Source of the DNA: Peribacillus simplex
GTDB taxonomy: Bacteria > Bacillota > Bacilli > Bacillales > DSM-1321
Direction of reading: 5' to 3'
Length of the DNA: 64,000 nucleotides
Assembly (NCBI RefSeq): GCF_900156045.1
Contig: NZ_FTMX01000002.1
Coordinates: forward strand, 310,001-374,000
Positions 9,188 to 17,072 of this stretch are shown here, one piece after another. The translations under genes and the position numbers were made by a program. How positions within the stretch are numbered: position 1 is the first letter of the stretch; the number at the start of each line of letters is the position of its first letter. Under the pieces are notes generated by a model. The model saw nothing but the letters and a program-made list of their open reading frames with translations. It searched no databases and had not been told where the DNA came from.

Positions 9188-9345
9188 TAACTTCTGCCTT
9201 TTCTGCCTTGCTTTGAATTACGGTTGGCACCTTTCATTGCGTTTTCCTCCAATGCGAACTCATTGGAAAATTCATTTTCAGCTTGGTTTCTTTTTGGCGT
9301 TTTACTTGCTTTGACAGCTCCATCCACATTGGCTTTCCGTTTCAT
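9187..9345 (-). CDS. Small basic protein (52 aa), gamma-type SASP-like
   Basis: A basic, Asn/Lys/Arg-rich 52-residue protein. Its core ENEFSNEFALEENA is followed by NRNSKQGRKG. The EF-x(2)-EFA-x-E-x-NA pattern recalls one repeat of gamma-type small acid-soluble spore proteins (EFA-S-E-T-N/D in SspE). The ATG at 9345 has AGGGTGG six bases upstream; another ATG at 9351 is possible. A forespore-type promoter candidate lies 30-60 bases upstream. Such proteins serve as amino-acid stores in spores. The family match is from memory and partial, so the call is tentative. Confidence 0.5.
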   Translation of the reverse strand: MKRKANVDGAVKASKTPKRNQAENEFSNEFALEENAMKGANRNSKQGRKGRS

Positions 9346-9377
9346 TTTCATCCACCCTTTTCATATAGTTTACATTT

Positions 9378-9408
9378 TAGAATGGGGTAAAAATGCGTGA
9401 AATTATTC
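9378..9408 (-). promoter_or_regulatory. Candidate forespore (SigG/SigF-like) promoter
   Basis: The minus strand reads GAATA, 19 bases, CATTCTA, close to the SigG consensus GHATR-N18-CATNHTA. The identical CATTCTA occurs before the SASP gene at 23931. It lies just upstream of the two small spore-like genes. Confidence 0.4.
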
Positions 9409-9466
9409 AGGGATAATATAGGGACAGACGAGAAAAATAACCGTAAAACGGAAAGGGAGACACTAC

Positions 9467-9802
9467 ATGAAAAAGAAATTGGATTCACCAATTGTCGACG
9501 ATACACAGCCTCACCAAATTAACGCACCAAGCTTTAAAGGAACCGGCATAAAACCACAAGCTCCATTCGTCAATGATTATGGAGTCGTCATCGGCGACAG
9601 TAAATATTCTTCTGAAAACTCACCACTCGAAAATTGGAGTGAAGATACAGACCCGGAAATCATGGCTGGGGACGAATGGATACACCCCACCAATGATATA
9701 GGCTGGAATTCAACTGAAAACCGTGAACTGTTAGAGTCCAAAAAAGCGCCGCAGCCACCTTTCATGCATCCCGATAAAGATGTTAGCACTGATGCGGATT
9801 GA
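9467..9802 (+). CDS. DUF3905 family protein
   Basis: A 111-residue acidic soluble protein rich in Pro, Asn and Asp, without membrane segments. Its opening DSPIVDDTQPHQINAP and its DEWIHPTNDIGW segment are what I recall of the Bacillus-specific DUF3905 family, whose function is unknown. AAAGGGAG seven bases before the ATG supports the start. It faces the quinone-oxidoreductase gene, and the two share a terminator. Sporulation-related expression is possible but not shown by the sequence. Confidence 0.7.
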   Translation: MKKKLDSPIVDDTQPHQINAPSFKGTGIKPQAPFVNDYGVVIGDSKYSSENSPLENWSEDTDPEIMAGDEWIHPTNDIGWNSTENRELLESKKAPQPPFMHPDKDVSTDAD

Positions 9803-9836
9803 GTCTCTCTAGAAGGTCAAAAATCCCATTATCATA

Positions 9837-9865
9837 AAAGGGGTGCATCACACCCCTTCTTCTCA
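9837..9865. terminator. Shared terminator between convergent genes
   Basis: AAGGGGTG, loop CATCA, CACCCCTT, with T-rich flank on the plus strand and A-run upstream giving a T tract on the minus strand. It sits between DUF3905 and the end of the acyl-CoA cluster. Confidence 0.8.
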
Positions 9866-10840
9866 TTTAACCTGCAAAATCAACTTCCCTTTCGTTTGAC
9901 GGGCGTTCATTACCTCATGGACGGCTGCGGCCTTTTCAATTGGATAGATGCCGCCGATGGTTAGCTTAAGTTCCCCGGACGCGACGTATGCAAAAAGTTC
10001 TTGAATGCTAGGCAACAGTAAATCTGGGTGCTTCATGATCTGTGGCAGGAAAAAACCTACGATGGATTGATTGCGCCTCATTAATTGCTGCGGGTTCATC
10101 GTATAAGGCTTACGACTGGCATTACCAAACACAACAAGACGTCCAAATGGTGCCAAACATTTCAATGTTTTATTGAAAATATCCCCTCCAGCCATCTCCA
10201 ACGCCACGTCGACTCCCTTGCCGGACGTGACCTCACGGACTTCCATTTCCCATCCTTCTTTCGTGTAATCGATGAGTTCATCTGCCCCCATCTCTTTAGC
10301 CAGTTCCAACTTTTCCACTGTACTGGCGGTTGCAATCACTTTTCCTGCCCCGAAGATTTTGGCTAGCTGGACTGCAATCGTTCCCACACCGCCTGCAGCA
10401 GCATGGACCAAAACCGTATCCCCCTGTTGCATGCGTCCCATTGTCTTTAAAATATGATAGGCGCTAAGACCTTGAAGTGGCAGGGCAACAGCTTCATGGA
10501 ACTGAATGGCATCAGGAAGCGGAATGGCAGAGAATTCATCAGATAGGGCATATTCTGAATATCCACCTGATTCAATTAAACTCACGACCCTTGTACCAGG
10601 TTTGATTTTAGTCACCTTTCCGCCAACTTCCACCACAACGCCAGCCACTTCCGCACCTGGAATGAATGGAAGCGGCGTAGGTACCACATATTGCCCCTCC
10701 CTTCTGGCTGTATCTGCATAATTGACGCCGACACAATCGATTTCAATCAGAACTTCATGTCCAGTTGGCACGGGTCTTTCCATTTCAGTCAATTTCAGTA
10801 CTTCCGGTCCGCCGTATTCTTCAAAATGAATGGCTCTCAT
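9863..10840 (-). CDS. Zinc-free quinone oxidoreductase (MDR superfamily)
   Basis: NADPH-dependent enone/quinone reductase of 325 residues. The N-terminal GroES-like domain (GGPEVLKL, GVNYADTARREG) is followed by a Rossmann domain with the NADP loop HAAAGGVGTIAVQLAK. The structural zinc cysteines of true alcohol dehydrogenases are missing, which marks the quinone-oxidoreductase branch. The ATG at 10840 has AGGGAGGG upstream and is preferred to the longer frame from 10903. It is the last gene of the acyl-CoA cluster, 16 bases after a crotonase, so reduction of an unsaturated acyl or ketone intermediate is a reasonable guess. Confidence 0.85.
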   Translation of the reverse strand: MRAIHFEEYGGPEVLKLTEMERPVPTGHEVLIEIDCVGVNYADTARREGQYVVPTPLPFIPGAEVAGVVVEVGGKVTKIKPGTRVVSLIESGGYSEYALSDEFSAIPLPDAIQFHEAVALPLQGLSAYHILKTMGRMQQGDTVLVHAAAGGVGTIAVQLAKIFGAGKVIATASTVEKLELAKEMGADELIDYTKEGWEMEVREVTSGKGVDVALEMAGGDIFNKTLKCLAPFGRLVVFGNASRKPYTMNPQQLMRRNQSIVGFFLPQIMKHPDLLLPSIQELFAYVASGELKLTIGGIYPIEKAAAVHEVMNARQTKGKLILQVK

Positions 10841-10856
10841 CTTTATCCCTCCCTTA

Positions 10857-11636
10857 TTAATTTCCTGTGAATTCCGGTTTTCTCTTCTCTTTGAATGCTG
10901 CAACTCCCTCCAGATGATCTTCTGTGGAAGCCATCAAGGTTTGCGTGATGCGCTCCTGTTCGAGTATTTCATCAAGTGTAGCCGTAAATGAATGGCTAAC
11001 GAGCTTTTTCATCATTCCATAAGCTTTAGTCGGTCCATTTGCCAGCTTTTCCGCAAGTTTCAATGATTCTTCTTCCAGTTGATTGAGTGGATAAATATAA
11101 TTAATGACACCTAACTGGTTTAAGCGCTCCGCAGAAATCGGTTCTGCAGAAAAGAAGAGCTGCTTTGCAAGGTGGGGCCCCACTAATTTAGGTAAGAAAT
11201 AAGAACCCCCTCCATCAGAAATTAGGCCTACCTGTGAAAAACTCATGGCAAATTGACTATCATCGGAAGCTACGATCAAATCACAAGCGAGTGCCAAATT
11301 GAATCCTGCCCCTGCAGCAAATCCATGGACGGCTGCGATTATGGGAACCTCAGAAGCATCCAGAGCCAAAATGCATTCGTTCATTCTGCCGACATGATCA
11401 TACAATTGACCTGCAGAGGCCTTCCCCATCGACTTTACGTCTCCTCCTGCAGTGAACGACCTTCCCGCCCCTTTGATGATGACGGCCCTTATATGTGGTG
11501 TATGTTTTACATCCTTGATCGCTTTCGTCAAGCTTGCGATCATATCCGGACTAAACGCATTTAAGCTTTCAGGACGATTCAAAGTCAGGATCATTACATT
11601 ATCGATTACTTCTGTCAATAAGTGTTCTTTTAACAT
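10857..11636 (-). CDS. Crotonase-fold enoyl-CoA hydratase/isomerase, PaaG-like active site
   Basis: A 259-residue crotonase with the oxyanion-hole segments RSFTAGGDVKSM and HGFAAGAGFNLALACDL. Both catalytic glutamates of classical enoyl-CoA hydratase are replaced, by Asn113 and Phe133, whereas an acidic Asp141 is present in GLISDGGGSYFLPKLVG. This is the arrangement of PaaG-type enoyl-CoA isomerases, so the enzyme more likely shifts a double bond or acts on an unusual acyl-CoA than hydrates simple enoyl-CoA. GGGGATGGG precedes the ATG. A second crotonase in the same cluster keeps both glutamates. Confidence 0.82.
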   Translation of the reverse strand: MLKEHLLTEVIDNVMILTLNRPESLNAFSPDMIASLTKAIKDVKHTPHIRAVIIKGAGRSFTAGGDVKSMGKASAGQLYDHVGRMNECILALDASEVPIIAAVHGFAAGAGFNLALACDLIVASDDSQFAMSFSQVGLISDGGGSYFLPKLVGPHLAKQLFFSAEPISAERLNQLGVINYIYPLNQLEEESLKLAEKLANGPTKAYGMMKKLVSHSFTATLDEILEQERITQTLMASTEDHLEGVAAFKEKRKPEFTGN

Positions 11637-11652
11637 TTACCCATCCCCTTTT

Positions 11653-12429
11653 CTATTTGATCAACCAGCCGCCATCCACCAATAAATCCGTCCCAGTCAT
11701 ATAGGAAGCCTCCGGGGAAGCGGCAAAGGTAATGACATTACTTATTTCCTCCGCCTTCCCCACTCTTTCCAGTGCTGTGTTCCGTCGGATCGACTTTACG
11801 AATTTTTCATTCTGCAATTTATCCTCCGTTAATGGCGTTTCAATGAATCCCGGTGATACGGAATTGACCCGAATGCCGGCTGCGGCGAGTTCCAATGCCA
11901 ATGATTTCGTTAAACTGATGACCCCTGCTTTAGCAGAGCTGTAATGCGGGATGAATGCCCCTGCCTGATGTCCTGACAGTGAAGCCACATTCACGATTGC
12001 CCGATTGGTGGCTTCATTTCCGCTGCCCGCTTTTTCTTCCATCACTTTCCCCAAGTACTTGGAAACAAGAAAGACACTTTTCAAATTGACTTGTTGAATC
12101 ATGTCCCAATCAGCTGCAGATGTATCCAAAAGCTTCGAGGACTTTGACCCACCTGCGTTATTGATCAAAATGTGAAGGTCACGATATTGTTCCTTCACAT
12201 ACATGGCCAGCTTCTTTACCTCTTCCTCGATGGTAACATCTGCAGCGAAAATGTCAGCCATGGGAATCGTGTGCCTGGCATTGATTTCTGCAGCTGCTTC
12301 CTCCAGCTTCCCTTTCGTCCTCCCTACCAACAACACTTTTGCCCCTTCGTCCGACAGGCGCATCGCTGTAGCCTTCCCAATACCGGAACCTGCACCCGTC
12401 ACCACCGCTATTGATTGTGAAAACCTCAT
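11653..12429 (-). CDS. SDR family oxidoreductase (FabG-like)
   Basis: A short-chain dehydrogenase of 258 residues. It has the cofactor loop TGAGSGIG, the NNAG motif, the catalytic Ser in VASLSG and the Y-x-x-x-K pair in HYSSAKAG, then a C-terminal TGTDLLVDGGW. The ATG at 12429 follows AAGGAG with eight bases of spacing; the longer frame from 12438 has no usable site. It lies between a ComB-like phosphatase and the PaaG-like crotonase. A role in oxidising or reducing a hydroxyacyl/oxoacyl-CoA fits the context, but the substrate is unknown. Confidence 0.85.
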   Translation of the reverse strand: MRFSQSIAVVTGAGSGIGKATAMRLSDEGAKVLLVGRTKGKLEEAAAEINARHTIPMADIFAADVTIEEEVKKLAMYVKEQYRDLHILINNAGGSKSSKLLDTSAADWDMIQQVNLKSVFLVSKYLGKVMEEKAGSGNEATNRAIVNVASLSGHQAGAFIPHYSSAKAGVISLTKSLALELAAAGIRVNSVSPGFIETPLTEDKLQNEKFVKSIRRNTALERVGKAEEISNVITFAASPEASYMTGTDLLVDGGWLIK

Positions 12430-12457
12430 GCCCTTCACTCCTTATCCAGGTTTTGAA

Positions 12458-13216
12458 CTACGTTTCCTGCCTTTTCAATTCAGCTTCGATATTTCCATCC
12501 ACCAACTCTGGGACAATATCAATCGAACCTTTTTGCGCCGCCAATTCCAAATCTGTGATCAAGCTGTGTTTGTCAAATAACTGTCCGACATATGATGATT
12601 TCAGGATATCAAAGGCATTTTCGCTATTCGTTCGATAAAACGCTTTTGCAGCCTTTGCGGCATCGTTGAGTATGAACGTACCTTGTGATCCAGCAATCAG
12701 GCAATCTATCAAATGACCTGCACCATAAAAGTCTTCCAGACTGAATTCACCTGAGTTTCCCGAACAAACGATGATGATCGTTTCCGTTTTATGATGTTTT
12801 TTTATTTTCTCAGCAACAGACGGATTATTTAATAAAGATGCGATATAAACCTTTTTGGCAGCTGCTGAATTCCTCAGCGCAACCGTTCCATTAGTCGTGG
12901 ACAGTATTAAAGTTTTGCCAGGTACCAACTTACTCAATAGCGTCGGACTTGGATACATCAAACCCTCAACCGGCTTAGCTTTTAGTTCCCCTGCCACTAC
13001 AAAATCCCCATGGTCCAATTCCTGGCTTTTCACCAAGGCATCCACTGGATCCATGACGGGTATCACCTGGCGCGCTCCCTCATTAAGTGCTGAAATAATC
13101 GTAGTGGTCGCTAATAACACATCAAGTACGACCGCAACTTTCTCCCCCTCTTTGAGCTTTTCCCCATCTATCTCTTCTTTTTTTAGTAGTAAATGAATGT
13201 TTTGTATATATTCCAT
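12458..13216 (-). CDS. 2-phosphosulfolactate phosphatase (ComB) family protein
   Basis: A 252-residue member of the ComB family, recognised from VAVVLDVLLATTTIISALNEGA near the start, LSTTNGT around residue 105 and IVCSGNSGEFSLEDFYGAG in the middle. Archaeal ComB removes phosphate from 2-phosphosulfolactate in coenzyme M synthesis, and Bacillus YitC is a relative linked to sulfolactate in spores. Here it sits inside an acyl-CoA operon, one codon after an APH-type kinase, with no sulfolactate synthase (ComA/YitD) nearby. Another phosphorylated substrate is therefore worth considering. AAGGAAG precedes the ATG. Confidence 0.8.
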   Translation of the reverse strand: MEYIQNIHLLLKKEEIDGEKLKEGEKVAVVLDVLLATTTIISALNEGARQVIPVMDPVDALVKSQELDHGDFVVAGELKAKPVEGLMYPSPTLLSKLVPGKTLILSTTNGTVALRNSAAAKKVYIASLLNNPSVAEKIKKHHKTETIIIVCSGNSGEFSLEDFYGAGHLIDCLIAGSQGTFILNDAAKAAKAFYRTNSENAFDILKSSYVGQLFDKHSLITDLELAAQKGSIDIVPELVDGNIEAELKRQET

Positions 13217-13220
13217 ATAA

Positions 13221-14282
13221 TTAAACTTCCTTCGCAGCTACACATGCAGCATGAGTGAGTAAGCTTTTAACCGTTTTTCCGAGATTGGAAAAACGGGGAT
13301 CATTAGTCTGGCCTTTTTTATATCGATAATAGATTTGCTGAAGAATGACGGCCAACTTAAAGTAACCAAATGTTAAATAAAAATCGACGTTGGAAACATC
13401 ATTTCCGCTTCTTGCTGCATACATCTCGATGAATTCCCTTCGTGTCAGGAAACCGTTTAAAGTCGTGATGGACGCTTGACCCACACCGATTTTGATAAGT
13501 TCCGGATCACCGCTTTCCGTCCAGTAGCTTAAAGCCACTCCTAGATCGGCTAACGGATCACCAACGGTGGACATTTCCCAATCGAATAAACCAACCATCT
13601 CTGTAAGGTCCAGGTTAAACATGGCATTATTGATCTTATAATCATAATGGATAATGGAAGTCTGGCTATGTTTCGGGATATTCTGTTGAAAATAATCGAT
13701 AAGCGGTCGAATTTCCTTGATTTCATCAGTTTTTGCTCTCTCATAGCGAGAAATCCATCCTTGCACTTGTCTTTCAATGAACCCTTCAGGTTTGGAAATT
13801 TCCACCAACCGGGTTTTCTCATAAGGAATCGAGTGAAGATCAGCAAGCCGATTGACCATGACATATGAAAGCTGTCGGCACTTTTCCACCGTTGGCTCGA
13901 TATCCTTTGGAAATTCGGTATCTATTACAATTCCATGTTTCCTTTCCATTAGGAAAAAAGGAGCCCCCGCAATCGATTCGTCATCCGAGAACAGAATAGG
14001 CTCGGGAGCCGCTTGGAAATATGGGTGGATAGAGGAAAGGATATGATGTTCGCGCTTCATATCATGTGCCTTTGGAGCAACAGGACCAAGCGGGGGCCTT
14101 CTGAGAACAGCCTCCCATTCGCCCATTTTCAGCTGATAGGTCAAATTGGAATAGCCCGTTGAAAACTGTTGCAATTCTAACGGTTCATTTGGAAGGTCCA
14201 ATATATTTTTTCTTAGGAAACCTTCTAATGCACCAACATTCAGTTCCTCGCCGGGCCGAACAGGAATCGTATCGTCAACCAA
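13221..14282 (-). CDS. APH-fold acyl kinase, ACAD10/11 N-domain / LvaA-like
   Basis: A 353-residue aminoglycoside-phosphotransferase-fold kinase. The catalytic loop HYDYKINN gives His212, Asp214 and Asn219, and the metal-binding FDWEMSTVGDPLADLG starts at residue 233. This D-W-E-x-S-T-x-G-D-P signature is that of the kinase domain fused to acyl-CoA dehydrogenase in human ACAD10/11, and of bacterial LvaA. Those proteins phosphorylate the 4-hydroxyl of 4-hydroxyacyl-CoA. The start is a TTG with AAAGGAG nine bases upstream. An ACAD10/11-like dehydrogenase lies in the same cluster as a separate gene. Antibiotic resistance is unlikely given the context. Confidence 0.85.
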   Translation of the reverse strand: MVDDTIPVRPGEELNVGALEGFLRKNILDLPNEPLELQQFSTGYSNLTYQLKMGEWEAVLRRPPLGPVAPKAHDMKREHHILSSIHPYFQAAPEPILFSDDESIAGAPFFLMERKHGIVIDTEFPKDIEPTVEKCRQLSYVMVNRLADLHSIPYEKTRLVEISKPEGFIERQVQGWISRYERAKTDEIKEIRPLIDYFQQNIPKHSQTSIIHYDYKINNAMFNLDLTEMVGLFDWEMSTVGDPLADLGVALSYWTESGDPELIKIGVGQASITTLNGFLTRREFIEMYAARSGNDVSNVDFYLTFGYFKLAVILQQIYYRYKKGQTNDPRFSNLGKTVKSLLTHAACVAAKEV

Positions 14283-14312
14283 TTTCTTCCACTCCTTTAG
14301 ACTTTTGTCATT

Positions 14313-14714
14313 CTAATTTTGAACAAGATGTGAAATGAGCTTTTCTTTAATCATTTCAGGGATAGGCTCACTTTTTTGATTCAAAAAATTAAAACAGACT
14401 AAAACAGCACTACCCTTAGCAACCACTTCCCCAGTTTGTGAACAGAGAATATCATGGACCATTTCACAACTTTTCGTACCTATCTTTTTTATAGCTGAAC
14501 GAATGGTCAAGAGTTGATTGAAATATCCCTGAGCAATAAAGTCGCATTTCGTGGAAGCTAACAAAAAGTTCCATGATTCAACATTCGTCGCTAGGCCCAA
14601 AGCTTCAAAAAATTTCATGCGTGCTTCTTCGAGGTAAATGAAATAGCTTGTGTTATTGATGTGGCCCAAAGCATCCGTTTCGGAAAAACGAACGTTGACT
14701 TCGAATTCATGCAT
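14313..14714 (-). CDS. Acyl-CoA thioesterase, 4HBT hot-dog family
   Basis: A 133-residue hot-dog thioesterase with the 4HBT motif VRFSETDALGHINNTSYFIYLEEAR, where the Asp of SETDALGH is the usual catalytic residue. It hydrolyses acyl-CoA to free acid and CoA in the cytoplasm, perhaps to recover CoA when intermediates build up. AAGGAGG lies six bases before the ATG. Positioned 15 bases after an enoyl-CoA hydratase and before the kinase gene, in one transcription unit. Confidence 0.83.
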   Translation of the reverse strand: MHEFEVNVRFSETDALGHINNTSYFIYLEEARMKFFEALGLATNVESWNFLLASTKCDFIAQGYFNQLLTIRSAIKKIGTKSCEMVHDILCSQTGEVVAKGSAVLVCFNFLNQKSEPIPEMIKEKLISHLVQN

Positions 14715-14729
14715 AAAATCCCTCCTTGA

Positions 14730-15509
14730 TTAACGATGTACAAAAGCAGGTTTACGTTTATCCAAGAAAGCGGAAACCCCTTCTTTAACATCCTCAGTTT
14801 GGAAGATTTCTTCAAAAAGATCCGTTTCAATCTCTAGACCTTGTTCAAGCGTGGCTTCACTTCCTTCATTAATTGCCTTCTTGATTCTCGAAAGTGCCTG
14901 AAGTGAGTGCCTTGTCATTCGTGAGGCTAAGATTTTCGCTTCCGTTAAGCCGCAGCCTTGCTCGACGACTTTATTGACAAGCCCGATCTTTTCCGCTTCT
15001 ATGGCACCAAGCGGATCACCGGTGAATATAATCTCTTTTGCTTTTGCGTTTCCGACAAGTCTGGACAAACGCTGTGTACCGCCAGCTCCAGGAAATAAAC
15101 CTAATTTCACTTCCGGCAGACCAATTTGAACCTGTGTTTCTGCCACTCGCAAATCACAGGCCAGAGCCAGTTCGCATCCGCCCCCCAAAGTCAGGCCGTT
15201 TAATACAGCTATCGTAGGTTTAGGAAACTGGTCAATTTTGGTTAGGACGGCATGACCTTCCTTTACGATTTCTTTCATTTTCGGGTTCCCCATCATTTCA
15301 GGGAATTCTTTTATATCAGCACCAGCCGCAAATGCGATATTGCCTGCACCGGTTATGAGTACCGCAACAGTATCAATATCTTTTGAAAGTTCATCGAATG
15401 TTTCTCCCAATTCCCTGAATACTTGTTTACTGATTACGTTTAATGGGGGATTATCGATCGTGATGACCGCAAGTTTATTTTCCTTAACCACTTTAAGTAA
15501 TTTTGTCAT
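14730..15509 (-). CDS. Enoyl-CoA hydratase
   Basis: A classical crotonase of 259 residues with both catalytic glutamates: Glu113 in GGGCELALACDL and Glu133 in GLPEVKLGLFPGAGG. It adds water to trans-2-enoyl-CoA in beta-oxidation. The ATG at 15509 overlaps the stop of the preceding hydroxyacyl-CoA dehydrogenase gene by one base (TGATG), so the two are translationally coupled. A TTG three bases upstream is an alternative start with the same AAGGAG site. Together the pair carries out hydration and dehydrogenation in the cycle. Confidence 0.9.
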   Translation of the reverse strand: MTKLLKVVKENKLAVITIDNPPLNVISKQVFRELGETFDELSKDIDTVAVLITGAGNIAFAAGADIKEFPEMMGNPKMKEIVKEGHAVLTKIDQFPKPTIAVLNGLTLGGGCELALACDLRVAETQVQIGLPEVKLGLFPGAGGTQRLSRLVGNAKAKEIIFTGDPLGAIEAEKIGLVNKVVEQGCGLTEAKILASRMTRHSLQALSRIKKAINEGSEATLEQGLEIETDLFEEIFQTEDVKEGVSAFLDKRKPAFVHR

Positions 15510-16393
15510 CAATTCTTCACTCCTTGGTTTGGATAATCATACCAGCCTTTTCCTGTTTTCCTGCCTAATTGTCCTTTATTCACCTTTTCTTCTATACAAG
15601 CATTTGGCTTGTCTTCTGGATTTCCCGTTTCATTGTAACGCTGCTGCATGACAAAATACCCCACATCAATACCTGATAGATCCATCAGTTCAAAAGGACC
15701 AATGGGATGGCCGAGAGCTTTCCTGCAAATCAAATCGATTTCCTTATAGTCAACAATTCCTTCTTCATACAAATATAAGGCCTCACGCTGCAACGCTCCC
15801 AAAATTCGGTTGGCTACGAATCCCGATATCTCTTTCCTCAACAAAACTCCTGTCCTATTCATATTCTCTGTTACTTCCATCGCAAGCTTCGCTGTTTCCT
15901 CAGATGTTTGGTCACTCATCACAACCTCAACACAATCCATTACTAGAGGCGGGAAAAAGAAATGCATATTAATGAACTTATCCGGACGATTCGTCACACT
16001 CGCAATCAGGCTATTGACAATCGTTGAACTATTCGTTGCAAAGATGGTTTCTGCTGGGGCCAATTCCTCAAGTTTAGCGAAAACTTCCTGTTTCACATCA
16101 AGCTTTTCAATGACCGCTTCAATGATCAAATCAGCTCCACTGGCCGCTTTCTCAAGATCGGTAGTATATTGAAGACGGCTAAAAGCAGCCAACTTACGAT
16201 CTTCAGACAATTTTCCTTTTTGAACCCATTTAGTCAAAATGACATCCAATTTTTCTTGGGCTGTATTCAACGCGTTTTCTTGAACATCCTGAAGAATCGT
16301 TTCGTAACCTCCAAGTGCAGCAAGCATCGCAATTTGATGCCCCATCTGCCCAGCCCCAATTACGGTTATTGATTGAATTTGCTTGTTGGTCAT
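15509..16393 (-). CDS. 3-hydroxyacyl-CoA (3-hydroxybutyryl-CoA) dehydrogenase
   Basis: A 294-residue NAD-dependent dehydrogenase. The N-terminal Rossmann fold has VIGAGQMGHQIA (residues 11-22). The catalytic His lies in NMHFFFPP. The C-terminal helical domain has GFVANRILGALQREAL and LGHPIGPFELMDLSGID. The length fits stand-alone enzymes such as MmgB/Hbd rather than the large FadB fusion. It oxidises 3-hydroxyacyl-CoA to 3-ketoacyl-CoA. It is the first gene after a TetR operator (16411-16426) and has AGAAGGGAG before the ATG, so the downstream half of the cluster probably has its own regulated promoter. Confidence 0.88.
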   Translation of the reverse strand: MTNKQIQSITVIGAGQMGHQIAMLAALGGYETILQDVQENALNTAQEKLDVILTKWVQKGKLSEDRKLAAFSRLQYTTDLEKAASGADLIIEAVIEKLDVKQEVFAKLEELAPAETIFATNSSTIVNSLIASVTNRPDKFINMHFFFPPLVMDCVEVVMSDQTSEETAKLAMEVTENMNRTGVLLRKEISGFVANRILGALQREALYLYEEGIVDYKEIDLICRKALGHPIGPFELMDLSGIDVGYFVMQQRYNETGNPEDKPNACIEEKVNKGQLGRKTGKGWYDYPNQGVKN

Positions 16394-16410
16394 GCCTTCT
16401 ATCTCCCTTC

Positions 16411-16426
16411 TACTAACTGGTTAGTA
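16411..16426. promoter_or_regulatory. TetR-type operator, copy 2
   Basis: TACTAACTGGTTAGTA, a 16-bp palindrome with one central mismatch, is nearly identical to the perfect copy at 20743-20758. It lies in the 43-base gap between the TetR gene stop and the dehydrogenase start. Confidence 0.75.
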
Positions 16427-16436
16427 TGTAACCTGG

Positions 16437-17000
16437 TCACGCTTCGATTCCCTGCAGAATCATCCCCATAAAAATGGCTGCAACTTCCTTTTCGGTTTTT
16501 TCACCTTCCGGGTCGAACCAATGATAGCTCCAATTGGCCACACCCAAAATAGCAAAAGAGATGATGGATGCATCGAGATTGGAACGTAGTTCTCCGCTCT
16601 CGATGCCGCTAATCAGCACTTGCTCGATTTTATTACGGAACTCATCACGCTTAGGAAGGATTTGTGCAAGTTTTTCGTCACTTAGATTTTTCATTTCACG
16701 GAAAAAGACCGTTGCGCTGGATTTTTTGGTTTTGATGCTTTTTAAAAGCATCAATACCATATCGAAAAGCTTATCCTTACAGCTTTTCCCAGGATCCAAC
16801 ATAATTATTTCCTGCTCACTAAGCAACTCGTCTATATAAGCTAGATGAATATCCATAAGCAACTGCTCTTTGCTCGTAAAGTAATAATAAAACGTTCCCT
16901 TCGTAACCCCGACCGATTCGACGATATCGGATATCGACGTTTCACTAAAGCCCTTCTTTTCAAATAAGCGTATGCTATGTTCTGTCATTTTTTCTTTCAT
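16437..17000 (-). CDS. TetR family regulator of the acyl-CoA cluster (FadR-like)
   Basis: A 187-residue repressor. The N-terminal helix-turn-helix reads FSETSISDIVESVGVTKGTFYYYFTSKEQLL (residues about 19-49, the standard TetR pattern), and the C-terminal helical half would bind a ligand. The overall length and context resemble Bacillus FadR, which is released from DNA by long-chain acyl-CoA. Two copies of the palindrome TACTAACCGGTTAGTA flank the genes it would control, one immediately downstream of this gene. GAGG eight bases before the ATG fits. It lies 72 bases after the acyl-CoA ligase gene and may be co-transcribed, giving feedback control. Confidence 0.82.
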   Translation of the reverse strand: MKEKMTEHSIRLFEKKGFSETSISDIVESVGVTKGTFYYYFTSKEQLLMDIHLAYIDELLSEQEIIMLDPGKSCKDKLFDMVLMLLKSIKTKKSSATVFFREMKNLSDEKLAQILPKRDEFRNKIEQVLISGIESGELRSNLDASIISFAILGVANWSYHWFDPEGEKTEKEVAAIFMGMILQGIEA

Positions 17001-17072
17001 GTTTGCATCCTCGCAATCTGTTAAAATTTCAGCTGAATTGATATCATACGCGTTCGTACTATCAAAGCCCTC

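Noticed and set aside
13221..14282. Aminoglycoside resistance gene
   Set aside because: The fold is APH, but the D-W-E-x-S-T-x-G-D-P motif and operon context point to acyl-CoA metabolism.
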